Assembly (NCBI RefSeq): GCF_018736065.1
Contig: NZ_CP076128.1
Coordinates: forward strand, 124,001-188,000
Source of the DNA: Flammeovirga kamogawensis
GTDB lineage: Bacteria; Bacteroidota; Bacteroidia; Cytophagales; Flammeovirgaceae
Reading direction: 5' to 3'
DNA length: 64,000 nucleotides
Below, in pieces: positions 7,467-17,402 of this stretch. Positions within the stretch are counted from its first letter, which is position 1. The number at the start of each line of letters is the position of its first letter. The notes beneath the pieces were generated by a model. The model was not told where the DNA came from and made no database searches. It saw only the letters and a list, made by a program, of their open reading frames with translations. Made by a program: the position numbers and the translations under genes.

Positions 7467-9830
7467 TTAAAGTTTTGATTGGAAAAGATTGAATATCCTT
7501 TTGTATTCATCTATCCAACTACTTGTTTCTTTAAATCCGTGTGGTTCTATTGGATATATTGCCATATTCCAATTTTCTTTTTTGAGTTCAATTAACCGTT
7601 GTGATAAACGGACAACATCAGAAAATTGAACATTATCATCAACCATGCCATGCAGAATTAGTAAGTTTCCTTTTAAACCTTCTGCAAGGTAAATAGGAGA
7701 ACTTCTTTTATAAGCTATTGGGTCTAAAGCAGGAGTGTTTAATATATTTGATGTATAAGGATGGTTATAATGAGCCCAATCTGTAACGGAGCGTATAGCA
7801 GCGCCTGCTTGGAAAGTATCTCCTTCTTTAAACATTGCCATCATTGTGATGAAGCCACCATAAGACCCACCATAGATGCCAATTTTTTTAGCATCTACAC
7901 CATGTTGCTCTATTAAAAATTTTGCTCCATCTACTTGGTCAGAGAGATCTTTTCCTCCCATGTTTCTATAAATGGCAGTTCTCCATTCGCTACCATACCC
8001 TTCAGAAGCTCTAAAGTCAATATCTAAAACAGTGTAGCCATTGTCAACTAACATATTATGAAACATGTACTCTCTATAATAAACACTCCACCATTTGTGT
8101 GCATTTTGTAAGTATCCAGCACCATGTACAAATATTACAGCCTTATGAAGATCTTTTTCTGCAGTAGGTTTGTATAATCTAGCATGTACATCTTTATTAT
8201 CTTCTGCTTTAAATGTTACAACTTCAGGACTTCTCCATTCGTATTCATCAAAAGCTTTAGTAGTAGAAGAAGTTAACTGAATAGGAGTTACATTTGGTTT
8301 ATTTTGTTGAAGATACAGTTCCCAAGGTTTGTTACTAAATGAATATCTATCAACAATATATTTCTCATCTGGAGATAGTAATGTTTCATGATTACCTTCT
8401 TTAGAAGTGATTTTAGTAAGTTGTGCAGAGGCAATATCTAGTTTATACAATTGCATACTTCCAGGATGCTCCTTATTTGCTGTTACATAAAAAGATTTGC
8501 CATCGTTAGATAACTTGACTCCATGTACTTCAAAATCTCCTTTAGTTAATTGCCTTTTTTTGTTATTACTTACAGTGTATGTATAAATATGAGAATAGCC
8601 ATCATTTTCAGATTGATACCAAAAAGTATCACTGTCAATCCATTTTAGTTTTGGAATCCAGAAATTCCAACCACTAATACCAGGTCCACCAATCCAAGCA
8701 TCATCATGTTGTCTGTCAATTTGAGTAACAGAACCGTCTAAAAGATTTATTAAAATGATCCATCTGTCTTTATTGTCATAGGCTCTAACATCAGCAATTG
8801 CATAATTAGTACCTTTAGAAAAAGTAGGAGAGTGCATCACTACATCTCTCATTTTATCTGATTTCCCTTTTTCTAATGCTGGGTATTCTTCATAATATTT
8901 AGGAGTGTCGTAGATACCATCCAAAGTAGTAAGATCAATTTCGATTGTAGAATCACCATTAATATCAAAAATATAATTGGTATAAGTGTCTTCAGGACTT
9001 CCTACTTTAGGTCGGGCATTTTGCATCTTCACATAGCCAGTTCCTTCTACCCAAACAGGCATTTCCGTAGCGTAGTTTCCAGCTTTTTTTCCTAATGAAT
9101 ATACAATATGTTTTGTATCGTAACTAAGTTGAGCTTTCCAAAGGTATTTTTTTCCTAAATAGATTTTAGAAGGTTGGCTAATTTCTAAACTTTCAGAATG
9201 TTCCTTTTTTTCTTCAGATCTATCTTCTCTTTTTCTAACGATTTCGAATAATTCTAATTGTTGATCATGTAAAAATTGATTTTGTGGTGTCAGTTTAGGT
9301 TCACCTTTTTTAGTACCTGAAGTAAAATTAGAAACTTGTGTTGTTACTCCATCATTTAGCTGCATAATAAACACATTGCCATTTGATGTATAACTTATGC
9401 TATTCTCATTGTCTAAAAAGAAAGCGTTTGATTTTTTATCAAGAGTGTTAGTTATCTGCTTTTGTACCCCTTTTTTAAAGTCGTAAATAAATAGGTTCCC
9501 AGCTTTAATATATAATTTTTTAGTATGGTTTTTATTCCAATCTCCATTTGCAATAGGTAGAGATTTTTGTTCTTCTGTAGAAACTTTTTCATATTTCTTA
9601 GATTTAACATCTACCTTGAAGAGATCATCATAGGCTTTGTTTTCTTTATTCCAATAGAAATAAATTGTCTTGCTGTCTTTTGCCCAAAAAGGACTATGAG
9701 GTGAATGTCCAATGTAGGTTTCTCCACTCATAATTTCATCAAAGGTTAAAACACTTTGATTGTTTTGAGCTAGTAAAAGGTTAGTAAAGAAAAATATGGA
9801 AAGGCTTAATAAAGATATTGATTTATTCAT
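7467..9830 (-). CDS. S9-family peptidase, dipeptidyl-peptidase IV-like
   Basis: 787 residues with a signal peptide (SISLLSLSIFFFTNLLLAQ), so periplasmic or exported. The N-terminal two-thirds is a DPP-IV-type beta-propeller. The C-terminal alpha/beta hydrolase domain contains G-G-S-Y-G-G (nucleophile Ser near residue 656), LHGMVDDNVQ (Asp near 730) and IEPHGF (His near 765), a complete catalytic triad. Such enzymes remove N-terminal dipeptides or cleave short peptides after proline. It lies 69 bases downstream of a lipoprotein gene on the same strand and may be co-transcribed with it. Confidence 0.92.
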   Translation of the reverse strand: MNKSISLLSLSIFFFTNLLLAQNNQSVLTFDEIMSGETYIGHSPHSPFWAKDSKTIYFYWNKENKAYDDLFKVDVKSKKYEKVSTEEQKSLPIANGDWNKNHTKKLYIKAGNLFIYDFKKGVQKQITNTLDKKSNAFFLDNENSISYTSNGNVFIMQLNDGVTTQVSNFTSGTKKGEPKLTPQNQFLHDQQLELFEIVRKREDRSEEKKEHSESLEISQPSKIYLGKKYLWKAQLSYDTKHIVYSLGKKAGNYATEMPVWVEGTGYVKMQNARPKVGSPEDTYTNYIFDINGDSTIEIDLTTLDGIYDTPKYYEEYPALEKGKSDKMRDVVMHSPTFSKGTNYAIADVRAYDNKDRWIILINLLDGSVTQIDRQHDDAWIGGPGISGWNFWIPKLKWIDSDTFWYQSENDGYSHIYTYTVSNNKKRQLTKGDFEVHGVKLSNDGKSFYVTANKEHPGSMQLYKLDIASAQLTKITSKEGNHETLLSPDEKYIVDRYSFSNKPWELYLQQNKPNVTPIQLTSSTTKAFDEYEWRSPEVVTFKAEDNKDVHARLYKPTAEKDLHKAVIFVHGAGYLQNAHKWWSVYYREYMFHNMLVDNGYTVLDIDFRASEGYGSEWRTAIYRNMGGKDLSDQVDGAKFLIEQHGVDAKKIGIYGGSYGGFITMMAMFKEGDTFQAGAAIRSVTDWAHYNHPYTSNILNTPALDPIAYKRSSPIYLAEGLKGNLLILHGMVDDNVQFSDVVRLSQRLIELKKENWNMAIYPIEPHGFKETSSWIDEYKRIFNLFQSKL

Positions 9831-9899
9831 TATTTATAATAATTGAGGTTGGTTTAATCTAAATATAAAAAGATAACCTTTGCAGATTATCTTTAGTAA

Positions 9900-10472
9900 T
9901 TATTGTCCAGTGATTGAATAACCACCTAGAACCTTAAATTTCATGGAATCACTTCTTACGGTTATTCTAAAATGAAATCTAGGCTTAAAATATACAACTG
10001 AGTCTTTTAAAATATTTCCTACTACAGATTCGTTATTCTGAATAGTGAGATCTAAACTTTTATCTGTAGTATTATCAGGGATATCGTATAAATAGCCGAT
10101 TTTATATTTTTCAGCTTTTGCGTTTTCAATAAAAACTTCCACGGAATCTAAAGAGAGTAAAGAAGAATCTGATGGGAAATCAATAGAAAGCGTTAGTCTC
10201 TGAAAGTTTGCATTTTTTGTTTCTTTATAATCAAGGAAGAGTTTATTAAAAACACTATCTCTTGTATTAGAATATACAATACTTTCAGGATCATGCCATT
10301 CTCCTTGCGGGGTAAGGTAAGGGAATTTACTTATAGATTCTAATTCTAAATCTTGAATAGTTAGGTTATCTAATTCTTTGTCAAGCCCAAAGAATTCACA
10401 ACTTTGAAATCCAATAGATAAAAATAAAAAAATATAGATTAATTTTAGATTTGTGTTCAACTTTTGCTGCAT
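9900..10472 (-). CDS. Hypothetical lipoprotein
   Basis: 190 residues with a clear lipoprotein signal: a hydrophobic stretch IYIFLFLSIGF and lipobox FQSC (Cys25). The residues after the cysteine are EFFG, so export to the outer membrane is possible. The mature part is rich in beta-strand-like alternation (SVEVFIENAKAEKYKIGYLY). I do not recognise the family. It is divergent from the GHL10-type gene (77 bases apart) and precedes the S9 peptidase on its own strand. Confidence 0.7.
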   Translation of the reverse strand: MQQKLNTNLKLIYIFLFLSIGFQSCEFFGLDKELDNLTIQDLELESISKFPYLTPQGEWHDPESIVYSNTRDSVFNKLFLDYKETKNANFQRLTLSIDFPSDSSLLSLDSVEVFIENAKAEKYKIGYLYDIPDNTTDKSLDLTIQNNESVVGNILKDSVVYFKPRFHFRITVRSDSMKFKVLGGYSITGQ

Positions 10473-10549
10473 GTTACTATTTTTGTCAATAGAGCAAATT
10501 TATTAAAAACTTTCTATCCCTCTACTTCCAACTACAACAATCATTACAG

Positions 10550-12205
10550 ATGAGGCAATTTTTTTTTAATATTATTTTTTTAACAGCATCTACATTGTGT
10601 TTTTCACAAGAAACTTCAGTTCAAAAGAGGGAATTTAGAGGTGTATGGGTTGCAACTTTAAATGCAATCGATTGGCCTTATAGTGAAAAAGATTCTGCAG
10701 ACCAGCAGAAGGAAGATTTTATCTCGTTATTAGATTTTCATCAAAAGCGGGGTATAAATGCAGTAATTGTACAAGTACGTTCTAGTGCTGATGTTATTTA
10801 CCCTAGTAATATAGAGCCTTGGAGTTCTTCTTTATCAGGTAAAATGGGAGAGGCACCTAAACCTTTTTATGATCCACTTGCTTTTATGATTTCCGAAACG
10901 CATAAAAGAGGAATGGAGTTTCATGCTTGGGTAAATCCTTTTAGAGCAGTTACAAATATTCAATCTGTTAAAGTATCATCAGACCATGTGTATAAGAGGC
11001 ATCCAGAATGGATATTGAAATACCATAATTTAGCTATTCTAAACCCTGGTATTCCAGAAGCAAGAAAATATATTGAATCTGTAATTGAAGAAATAATTTC
11101 GAATTATGATATAGATGCTCTACATTTTGATGATTACTTCTATCCTTATCCAGACCATGGTGAAATAAAAGCAGATAGAGCAACTTATAGAAAATACAGA
11201 GTTGGTAATGAAAGTATTCGCGATTGGAGAAGAGCAAATGTCAATACATTCATAGAAGATATTCATGCGTTAATTATTGAAAAAAGACCCTCTCTGAAAT
11301 TTGGAGTAAGCCCTTATGGGGTATGGAGAAATGAAAGAGACGATCAAAATGGCTCACCTACTAGATCGGGCTATACATCATATGATCATTTATATGCAGA
11401 TGTTCGTTTATGGTTACAAAATGGATGGATTGATTACGTAGCACCTCAGGCTTATCAAAGTACTAAACATAGAAATATTCCTTTTAAAGAGTTAATTACA
11501 TGGTGGTCTAACAACTCATTTGGCAGACATCTTTATGCGGGTCATGCAACATATAGAGTACAAACAAGTTTAGAAAAAGGTTGGAGAGATAACGCTGAAA
11601 TGCCCTCACAATTATATCATACTAGATCATCAGAAAATATTCATGGGAGTGTATTCTATAATTCGACATCACTTTTGTATAATCAGGGTGGAATGGCAGA
11701 TTCTTTGAAAAATATTTATAATGTACCAGCCTTATTACCTTTAATGCCTTGGATTGATGGTACAAATCCTAATCCTCCAGAAAAACCATCAATAGCAGTA
11801 GGAGAAACGGGTATTGAATTGAAATGGCAAAATGCATTAGTTGCAGAAGATGGAGATTTAGCTACAAGCTATGTTATATATTCTACTACGGGGGGGAAAC
11901 TACCTAATATTGATGATCCAAGAGAAATACTCTGTATTGTTCCCGGAAATGCATCTTCTTATATTGATGAAAGGTCTCTAGATCTAGAAAAGTATACATA
12001 TTTAATTTCTGCTTTAGATAGGATACATAATGAGAGTGAAGCAGTTTTACCTGTTTATCCAAAAGAACAAAATGTAATTCTTCCTGCTCCTTTTAACGAA
12101 GAAATGATTGTTGAATTGAATGATGCAATTTTAAAAACAACATGGGAGGTTGTAGATAGAGTGGTTGATAACCAAGGAATTACAATGATAAAAGAAGTAA
12201 ATTAG
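10550..12205 (+). CDS. Glycosyl hydrolase-like 10 (GHL10, YngK-type) family protein
   Basis: 551 residues with a signal peptide (FFFNIIFLTASTLCFS). The mature protein begins with the family hallmark REFRGVWVATLNAIDWP and continues with a TIM-barrel pattern: GINAVIVQVRSSADV, EFHAWVNPFRA, DALHFDDYFYPYP, WIDYVAPQAYQ. The region after about residue 410 (PPEKPSIAVGETGIELKW) resembles a fibronectin type III-like module. Characterised relatives of the YngK/DigH group act on denuded peptidoglycan glycans, so a periplasmic or surface cell-wall role is the best guess. The Bacteroidota members are mostly uncharacterised. Confidence 0.88.
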   Translation: MRQFFFNIIFLTASTLCFSQETSVQKREFRGVWVATLNAIDWPYSEKDSADQQKEDFISLLDFHQKRGINAVIVQVRSSADVIYPSNIEPWSSSLSGKMGEAPKPFYDPLAFMISETHKRGMEFHAWVNPFRAVTNIQSVKVSSDHVYKRHPEWILKYHNLAILNPGIPEARKYIESVIEEIISNYDIDALHFDDYFYPYPDHGEIKADRATYRKYRVGNESIRDWRRANVNTFIEDIHALIIEKRPSLKFGVSPYGVWRNERDDQNGSPTRSGYTSYDHLYADVRLWLQNGWIDYVAPQAYQSTKHRNIPFKELITWWSNNSFGRHLYAGHATYRVQTSLEKGWRDNAEMPSQLYHTRSSENIHGSVFYNSTSLLYNQGGMADSLKNIYNVPALLPLMPWIDGTNPNPPEKPSIAVGETGIELKWQNALVAEDGDLATSYVIYSTTGGKLPNIDDPREILCIVPGNASSYIDERSLDLEKYTYLISALDRIHNESEAVLPVYPKEQNVILPAPFNEEMIVELNDAILKTTWEVVDRVVDNQGITMIKEVN

Positions 12206-12292
12206 GTGACGACGGTCATCTAAAAAGTGGTAAAAGTTAACGAAGTTGTAAGTGTAAATAATACATATCATCTAACTTTTAACTTTACCAAA

Positions 12293-12850
12293 ATGAAATC
12301 TTACAAAAAACTAATTGTCGCAATCTATCAAAATGAGAAAACTGCAGACCACGAATTCAATCTTCTTTCTAAAAAGGAAAAGAAAGATGAATTAGATTTA
12401 AAGGCTTACACAGTTGTAAGTAAGTCAGAATCTGGAAAAACTACTGTACATGATACAGAAGGTAGAGATGCTTTTTGGGGAGCAGTAGTAGGAGGTCTTG
12501 TAGGAATGTTAATTGGTCCTGTAGGGGCAATTTACGGAGCAGCCTTATTTGCTGCAGAAGTATTTGCTGGTTCTGTAGCAGCAGGATTAGGAGTAGGTGC
12601 TTTAGCTGGTTGGGTAAATAGTGATGCTCTAAAAATACCAAATGATTTATTAGTTGATATAAAAAAATCTTTAAAACCGGGTAGTTCAGCAATTGTAGCT
12701 GTGGTAGAAGAAGATTGGGTAGATGAAGTAGAAGCAGTTTTAGAGCCTCAATCAGAGATGCTTCATCATTATCAATTTACAGATTCTGTTGTAGAGAAAT
12801 TTGAGAAAGATTGGGAGATTTTTGAGAAGGAACAAAAAGTGGTTTCTTAA
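12293..12850 (+). CDS. DUF1269-family glycine-zipper membrane protein
   Basis: The chosen start is ATG 12293 (MKSYKKLIVAIYQNEKTAD), giving 186 residues. The longer frame from GTG 12227 adds 22 residues unlike the family. The first 60 residues form an alpha/beta domain typical of DUF1269. A glycine-rich double hydrophobic segment follows (FWGAVVGGLVGMLIGPVGA and AAGLGVGALAGW), a glycine-zipper hairpin that may insert in membrane. The C-terminal part (SSAIVAVVEEDWVDEVEAVL) resembles the conserved end of the family. Function unknown. Confidence 0.8.
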   Translation: MKSYKKLIVAIYQNEKTADHEFNLLSKKEKKDELDLKAYTVVSKSESGKTTVHDTEGRDAFWGAVVGGLVGMLIGPVGAIYGAALFAAEVFAGSVAAGLGVGALAGWVNSDALKIPNDLLVDIKKSLKPGSSAIVAVVEEDWVDEVEAVLEPQSEMLHHYQFTDSVVEKFEKDWEIFEKEQKVVS

Positions 12851-12922
12851 TTTGTGTTTTCAATTTAAAACAATCTTTATAAATCTATATATGCATATAT
12901 AAATACTCATTAAGTTATAAAG

Positions 12923-12957
12923 AAACGGGCAATTTAAATATTGTTCGTTTTTTTTAT
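12923..12957 (+). terminator. Terminator after the DUF1269 gene
   Basis: An 11-base stem (AAACGGGCAAT with ATTGTTCGTTT, two G-U pairs) and a run of seven or more T. Confidence 0.8.
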
Positions 12958-13037
12958 GACAAAGAGTTTTATTTAAAACATGGTGTGATATTTTTGTTTA
13001 GTTTGTTGGTCCTTATGTAAAATTGATGAGGATTAAT

Positions 13038-13045
13038 TACTTTTG
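13038..13045 (+). promoter_or_regulatory. Possible -7 element for dapD
   Basis: TACTTTTG fits TAnnTTTG, 71 bases upstream of the dapD start. The closest TTG (13023) is only 12 bases away, so the -33 half is weak. Confidence 0.35.
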
Positions 13046-13116
13046 CGATTCCTAATACCATTATTGGGAATTTTCACAATATTATCACATCTCGTAAAAG
13101 GGATTACCATTAGATT

Positions 13117-13929
13117 ATGACTAGACAACAATTGATTGAGCAAGCGTGGGATGACCGTGCTTTATTACAACAACAAGAATATATTGACGCAGTTAAAGCA
13201 ACTGTAGAGGAATTAGATAAAGGTACATTAAGATGTGCAGAACCAATTGCTGATGGTTGGCAGGTTAACGAGTGGGTAAAAAAAGCAGTTATTTTGTTTT
13301 TCCCTCTTGCTAAAATGGAAACAATTAAAGTTGGTCCTTTTGAATTCCATGATAAAATTCCTTTAAAAAGTGATTATGCAGAAAAAGGTGTTCGTGTAGT
13401 ACCTCATGCAATTGCTAGATACGGTTCTTTTGTAAACAAAGGAGTTATCATGATGCCTTCTTATGTAAACATAGGAGCATACGTTGATTCTGGTACAATG
13501 GTAGATACTTGGGCAACTGTTGGTAGTTGTGCTCAAATTGGTAAAGATGTTCACCTTTCAGGTGGTGTTGGTGTTGGGGGTGTTTTAGAGCCAGTTCAAG
13601 CAGCTCCAGTAATTATCGAAGATGGTGCATTTGTAGGTTCTCGTTGTATCCTAGTAGAAGGTGTTCATATCGGTAAAGAAGCTGTATTAGGTGCAAACGT
13701 TACTCTAACAGCTAGCTCTAAAATTATTGATGTTACAGGCCCTGAACCAGTAGAATATAAGGGTTATGTACCTCCACGTTCTGTTGTAATTCCTGGTAGC
13801 TACACTAAGAAATTCCCAGCAGGTGAGTTTTCTGTAGGTTGTGCTATTATTATCGGTCAACGTAAAGAAAGTACTGATAGAAAAACATCTTTAAACGATG
13901 CTTTAAGAGATAACAATGTTTCTGTATAA
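13117..13929 (+). CDS. dapD: 2,3,4,5-tetrahydropyridine-2,6-dicarboxylate N-succinyltransferase
   Basis: 270 residues, the usual length. The N-terminal helical domain (LIEQAWDDRALL) is followed by a left-handed parallel beta-helix of hexapeptide repeats (VNIGAYVDSGTMVDTWATVG, SCAQIGKDVHLSGGVGVGG), then the conserved GPEPVEYKGYVPPRSVVIPG segment. It catalyses succinylation of tetrahydrodipicolinate in the succinylase branch of lysine and meso-diaminopimelate synthesis. Single-gene unit ending in a clear terminator. Confidence 0.97.
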   Translation: MTRQQLIEQAWDDRALLQQQEYIDAVKATVEELDKGTLRCAEPIADGWQVNEWVKKAVILFFPLAKMETIKVGPFEFHDKIPLKSDYAEKGVRVVPHAIARYGSFVNKGVIMMPSYVNIGAYVDSGTMVDTWATVGSCAQIGKDVHLSGGVGVGGVLEPVQAAPVIIEDGAFVGSRCILVEGVHIGKEAVLGANVTLTASSKIIDVTGPEPVEYKGYVPPRSVVIPGSYTKKFPAGEFSVGCAIIIGQRKESTDRKTSLNDALRDNNVSV

Positions 13930-13951
13930 TTAGAAACTTCTTATAATATTT

Positions 13952-13985
13952 AGGTGGATGAGTTTAACTTATCCACCTTTTTTTA
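13952..13985 (+). terminator. Terminator after dapD
   Basis: AGGTGGAT pairs with ATCCACCT, followed by a seven-T run. Confidence 0.85.
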
Positions 13986-14076
13986 TGCCTTTTCAAAAGT
14001 TAACGAGAGAATTGTCGTTTGTTTATCAAATAAATACGTTTTTTGTGTTTGAAAAATTTTAAGCACTAGAAAGAAA

Positions 14077-14655
14077 ATGATTGTAGTAGATAAAGTAGTA
14101 TTGAGTGACGACATGATGTCGGAAGAATTTGTTTGTAATCTTGATAAGTGTAAAGGTGCATGCTGTGTTGAAGGTGACTTAGGTGCTCCTTTAAATGAGC
14201 ATGAACTAGAACAAATTGAATCAGTCTATGAAAAGGTGAAACCTTACATGTCTCCTGAAGGAATTGCAGAAGTAGAAAAGCAAGGGAAGTATATTAAAGA
14301 CTTTGAAGGAGATTTTTCTACACCTACTATTAATAATAGAGAATGTGCATACGCAATCTACGATGATAAAAAGTATTTACATTGTGCTATAGAAAAAGCA
14401 TTTCTTGATAAGAAGATAGATTATAGAAAACCAATCTCATGTTATCTCTATCCAGCAAGAATTACAAAATATGATGCTTACGATGCTGTCAATTATGATC
14501 GTTGGGAAATATGTTCTGATGCTTGTGTTTTAGGTAAAGAATTAAAAGTTCCTGTCTATAAGTTTTTAAAAGGACCATTTACTGCCAAATACGGTGCTGA
14601 ATGGTATGCAAAATTAGAGAAGGAAATAGAAGATATGAAAGAAAATTTAAGATAA
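14077..14655 (+). CDS. DUF3109 family cysteine-rich protein
   Basis: 192 residues with several conserved cysteines in the order VCNLDKCKGACCVEGD, then CAYAIYDDKKYLHCAIEKAF, then ISCYLYPARI and WEICSDAC. This arrangement is that of the DUF3109 / YkgJ-related families, thought to bind a metal or iron-sulfur centre, and it is very common in Bacteroidota. Function unknown. Its own terminator follows, so it is not in an operon with mutS2. Confidence 0.88.
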   Translation: MIVVDKVVLSDDMMSEEFVCNLDKCKGACCVEGDLGAPLNEHELEQIESVYEKVKPYMSPEGIAEVEKQGKYIKDFEGDFSTPTINNRECAYAIYDDKKYLHCAIEKAFLDKKIDYRKPISCYLYPARITKYDAYDAVNYDRWEICSDACVLGKELKVPVYKFLKGPFTAKYGAEWYAKLEKEIEDMKENLR

Positions 14656-14661
14656 TTGAAG

Positions 14662-14685
14662 AAGGGCTCGTAGGAGTCCTTTTTT
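14662..14685 (+). terminator. Terminator after the DUF3109 gene
   Basis: AAGGGCTC pairs with GAGTCCTT (one G-U), loop GTAG, then six or more T. Confidence 0.75.
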
Positions 14686-14862
14686 GTACTTTATAAATTC
14701 ATTTCAATTTATGATCTTTGTGCACACAGTTAAAAATACAATGTACTTTCTATAATCAATTGATAAGCCTTTTTAGCCATCAATCTTTACATTAAAGTAC
14801 AAGTTCAAATTATGATACAAAGAAGCAGCTAGTAGTAGTTGCTTATAATTCAAAATATATAA

Positions 14863-17274
14863 ATGTTATATCCAAAAAATTTAGAAGAGAAACTTGGTTT
14901 CGATAAACTAAGAGAAATTTTAAAGGATAAATGTAATGGAGCAGTTGGGCGTAGTTATGTAGATAAAATGCGCTTTACTTCTGATCCTCGTTTTATTAGA
15001 CAGCGTATTGCTCAAGTAGATGAGTGTGTACGTATTTATGCTTCTGGAGAATCTTTCCCTCATTCGGGGTTTATTGATGTAGAAAATTATCTTGATAAAG
15101 CCGAGATAGTTAATGCCTTTCTTTTGGAAGACGAGCTTTTTGATTTAAAAACAGCTTTTACAACATTAAAAGATTGTCTTACTTTCTTTAATACAGCAGA
15201 CCCTACACTGTACCCTGAATTGGTTAGAGTAAGTGAAGTTGTAGAATTTAATCCTATGATTTTATCTGATATCGATATGATATTAGATGATAAAGGGAAA
15301 ATTAGAGACAATGCATCTCCAGAATTAGTACAAATAAGGAGAGCGTTACTAAAAGAGTTATCTAGCTTAAGATCGCGTACTGCATCTGTATTGCAACAGA
15401 TGAAAAAAAGTGGTTACGCAAAAGATGATGCAATACCTACTTTAAGAGAAGGACGTATTGTAGTTCCTGTTCCTGCTGAACATAAAAGGCATGTTACTGG
15501 TTTTGTTCATGATGCGTCATCTACAGGACAGACAGTTTTTATTGAACCTCAAGAGTTACTTCAATTAAACAATACAATTAAGGATCTTGAATTAAGGGAA
15601 CGCCAAGAAGTTATACGTATTCTAACAGAGATTACCAATAAAATAAGACCTCAAATTCCAGGGCTTAGAAAAGGAAATAATTACTTAGGTATTATCGATT
15701 TTATTAACGCAAAAGCAAATTTTGCAATGATACAAGAATCGATTAAACCTGTAATTGTTGATGAACCTTTAATTGCTTGGTATCATGTTGCACACCCTCT
15801 TTTACTTTGGTCGTTTATGGAGCAGAGTAAACAGGGTCAGGTTGTACGCCAAAAAATTGAACTTGATGAGGAGCGTGGTAGAATTTTGATTATTTCTGGC
15901 CCTAATGCCGGAGGAAAATCAATTGCTATGCAAACAGTTGCTTTGGTGCAATACATGTTCCAATGCGGGATGTTAGTACCGATGGTAGAAGGTTCTAAAA
16001 TGGGTATTTTTGAAGATATAATGATGGATTATGGCGATGATCAATCATTAGAAAATGACTTATCTACCTATTCGTCTCATTTAACCAATATGAAAGCAAT
16101 GCTTACAAAAGGTGGTGAGAAATCTTTGATCACAATTGATGAATTTGGATCTGGAACTGAACCAGAATTAGGTGGTGTAATTGCAGAATCAATATTAGAA
16201 CAAATGAACCGTCAGCATATGTGGGGTTGTATTACAACACACTACGCTAATTTAAAATTCTATGCAGAAAAAGAGGTTGGTTTGCAAAATGGAGCAATGC
16301 GTTATGATGTAGAGAAACTACAACCATTGTATAAATTAGAGCAAGGTCAACCGGGTAGTTCGTTTGCTCTAGAGATTGCACAAAAGATTGGCTTACCTAA
16401 AAAGGTAGTTAACATAGCACGACATAAGGCAGGGCGTAAAAAAATTAATATGGAAGAGTTACTTCGTAATCTTGAAGAAGAGAAGAAGGAGTTTTCTCAG
16501 AAGAATAATGAAGTACGCCGTTTGGAGCAGAAATTAAAGTCTGCGAAAGAAAAATTTGAGACTAGATCTTTAGAACTTCAAAATAAGAAGCAATCTATAA
16601 TAAATAAGGCTAGAGAAGATGCTCAAAAAGTTTTAGATACTGCCAATAAAAAGATTGAACATACAATTAAAGAAATCCGTGAAACGAATGCTGAGAAAGA
16701 AAGAACTAAGAAGCTTCGTCAAAATATGGAAAACTTTAGAGTAAGTAATCAACCTACAAAAGGGAGTAAACCTAAAAAGGAAGAAGTTACTTATGAAGTC
16801 ATAGGTGGTAAAATTACTATTGGTGATGCTGTTCGAGTAAAAGGACAAACAACTATTGGTGAAGTGGCATCTCTTTCTTCTAAAGAGGCAGAAATTATTA
16901 TTGGTGCTTTAAGAACGAAAGTGAAACTAAATCGTCTTGAAAGAATTAGTAAGAAAGAATTTAGAAAAGAAGTACGAGAAAAATCAATAGGTGTAAGTGC
17001 AGCTTCTAGCATAACACAAAAAAGGGTAGATTTTAATTCTCAATTAGACCTTAGAGGTAAAAGAGCTGAAGAGGTAATGTATGATTTGGATGATTTTATG
17101 GATTCTGCAATTATGCTTGGAGAAACTTCTGTGAGAATTGTACACGGTAAAGGTACAGGAGCTTTAAGAGAAGTTGTTCGCAATCATCTTAGAACATTTA
17201 AAGGAATTAAAAATGTATCAGACGATCATCCTGATAGAGGAGGTGCAGGAGTAACTGTTGTTACATTAAGATAG
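14863..17274 (+). CDS. mutS2: Endonuclease MutS2 / ribosome rescue factor
   Basis: 803 residues, the family length. The MutS-like clamp region is followed by the ABC ATPase with Walker A GPNAGGKSIAM (near residue 347), Walker B LITIDEFGSGTEPELG and the GQPGSSFALEIA signature. A long charged coiled coil runs from about 530 to 640. The C-terminal Smr domain (about 724-803) contains LDLRGKRAEEVMYDLDDFMD and the VHGKGTGALREVV motif. MutS2 suppresses recombination in some bacteria and splits collided ribosomes in others. A terminator follows immediately. Confidence 0.96.
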   Translation: MLYPKNLEEKLGFDKLREILKDKCNGAVGRSYVDKMRFTSDPRFIRQRIAQVDECVRIYASGESFPHSGFIDVENYLDKAEIVNAFLLEDELFDLKTAFTTLKDCLTFFNTADPTLYPELVRVSEVVEFNPMILSDIDMILDDKGKIRDNASPELVQIRRALLKELSSLRSRTASVLQQMKKSGYAKDDAIPTLREGRIVVPVPAEHKRHVTGFVHDASSTGQTVFIEPQELLQLNNTIKDLELRERQEVIRILTEITNKIRPQIPGLRKGNNYLGIIDFINAKANFAMIQESIKPVIVDEPLIAWYHVAHPLLLWSFMEQSKQGQVVRQKIELDEERGRILIISGPNAGGKSIAMQTVALVQYMFQCGMLVPMVEGSKMGIFEDIMMDYGDDQSLENDLSTYSSHLTNMKAMLTKGGEKSLITIDEFGSGTEPELGGVIAESILEQMNRQHMWGCITTHYANLKFYAEKEVGLQNGAMRYDVEKLQPLYKLEQGQPGSSFALEIAQKIGLPKKVVNIARHKAGRKKINMEELLRNLEEEKKEFSQKNNEVRRLEQKLKSAKEKFETRSLELQNKKQSIINKAREDAQKVLDTANKKIEHTIKEIRETNAEKERTKKLRQNMENFRVSNQPTKGSKPKKEEVTYEVIGGKITIGDAVRVKGQTTIGEVASLSSKEAEIIIGALRTKVKLNRLERISKKEFRKEVREKSIGVSAASSITQKRVDFNSQLDLRGKRAEEVMYDLDDFMDSAIMLGETSVRIVHGKGTGALREVVRNHLRTFKGIKNVSDDHPDRGGAGVTVVTLR

Positions 17275-17280
17275 TAAATG

Positions 17281-17314
17281 GAAGTTGTACAGTGTTGTGC
17301 AACTTCTTTTTTTT
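17281..17314 (+). terminator. Terminator after mutS2
   Basis: GAAGTTGTACA pairs with TGTGCAACTTC (one G-U), followed by eight T. Confidence 0.9.
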
Positions 17315-17402
17315 GGAAGCAATTTTTTAATTCAACAAGAAAAATTAACATTCATTATTAAAATCTTATTAACAATTAAAAGGTATTGTTTAAAAAATAT
17401 TA

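Noticed and set aside
12227-12292. GTG start adding 22 residues to the DUF1269 protein
   Set aside because: The added residues do not resemble the family, and ATG 12293 gives a normal start.
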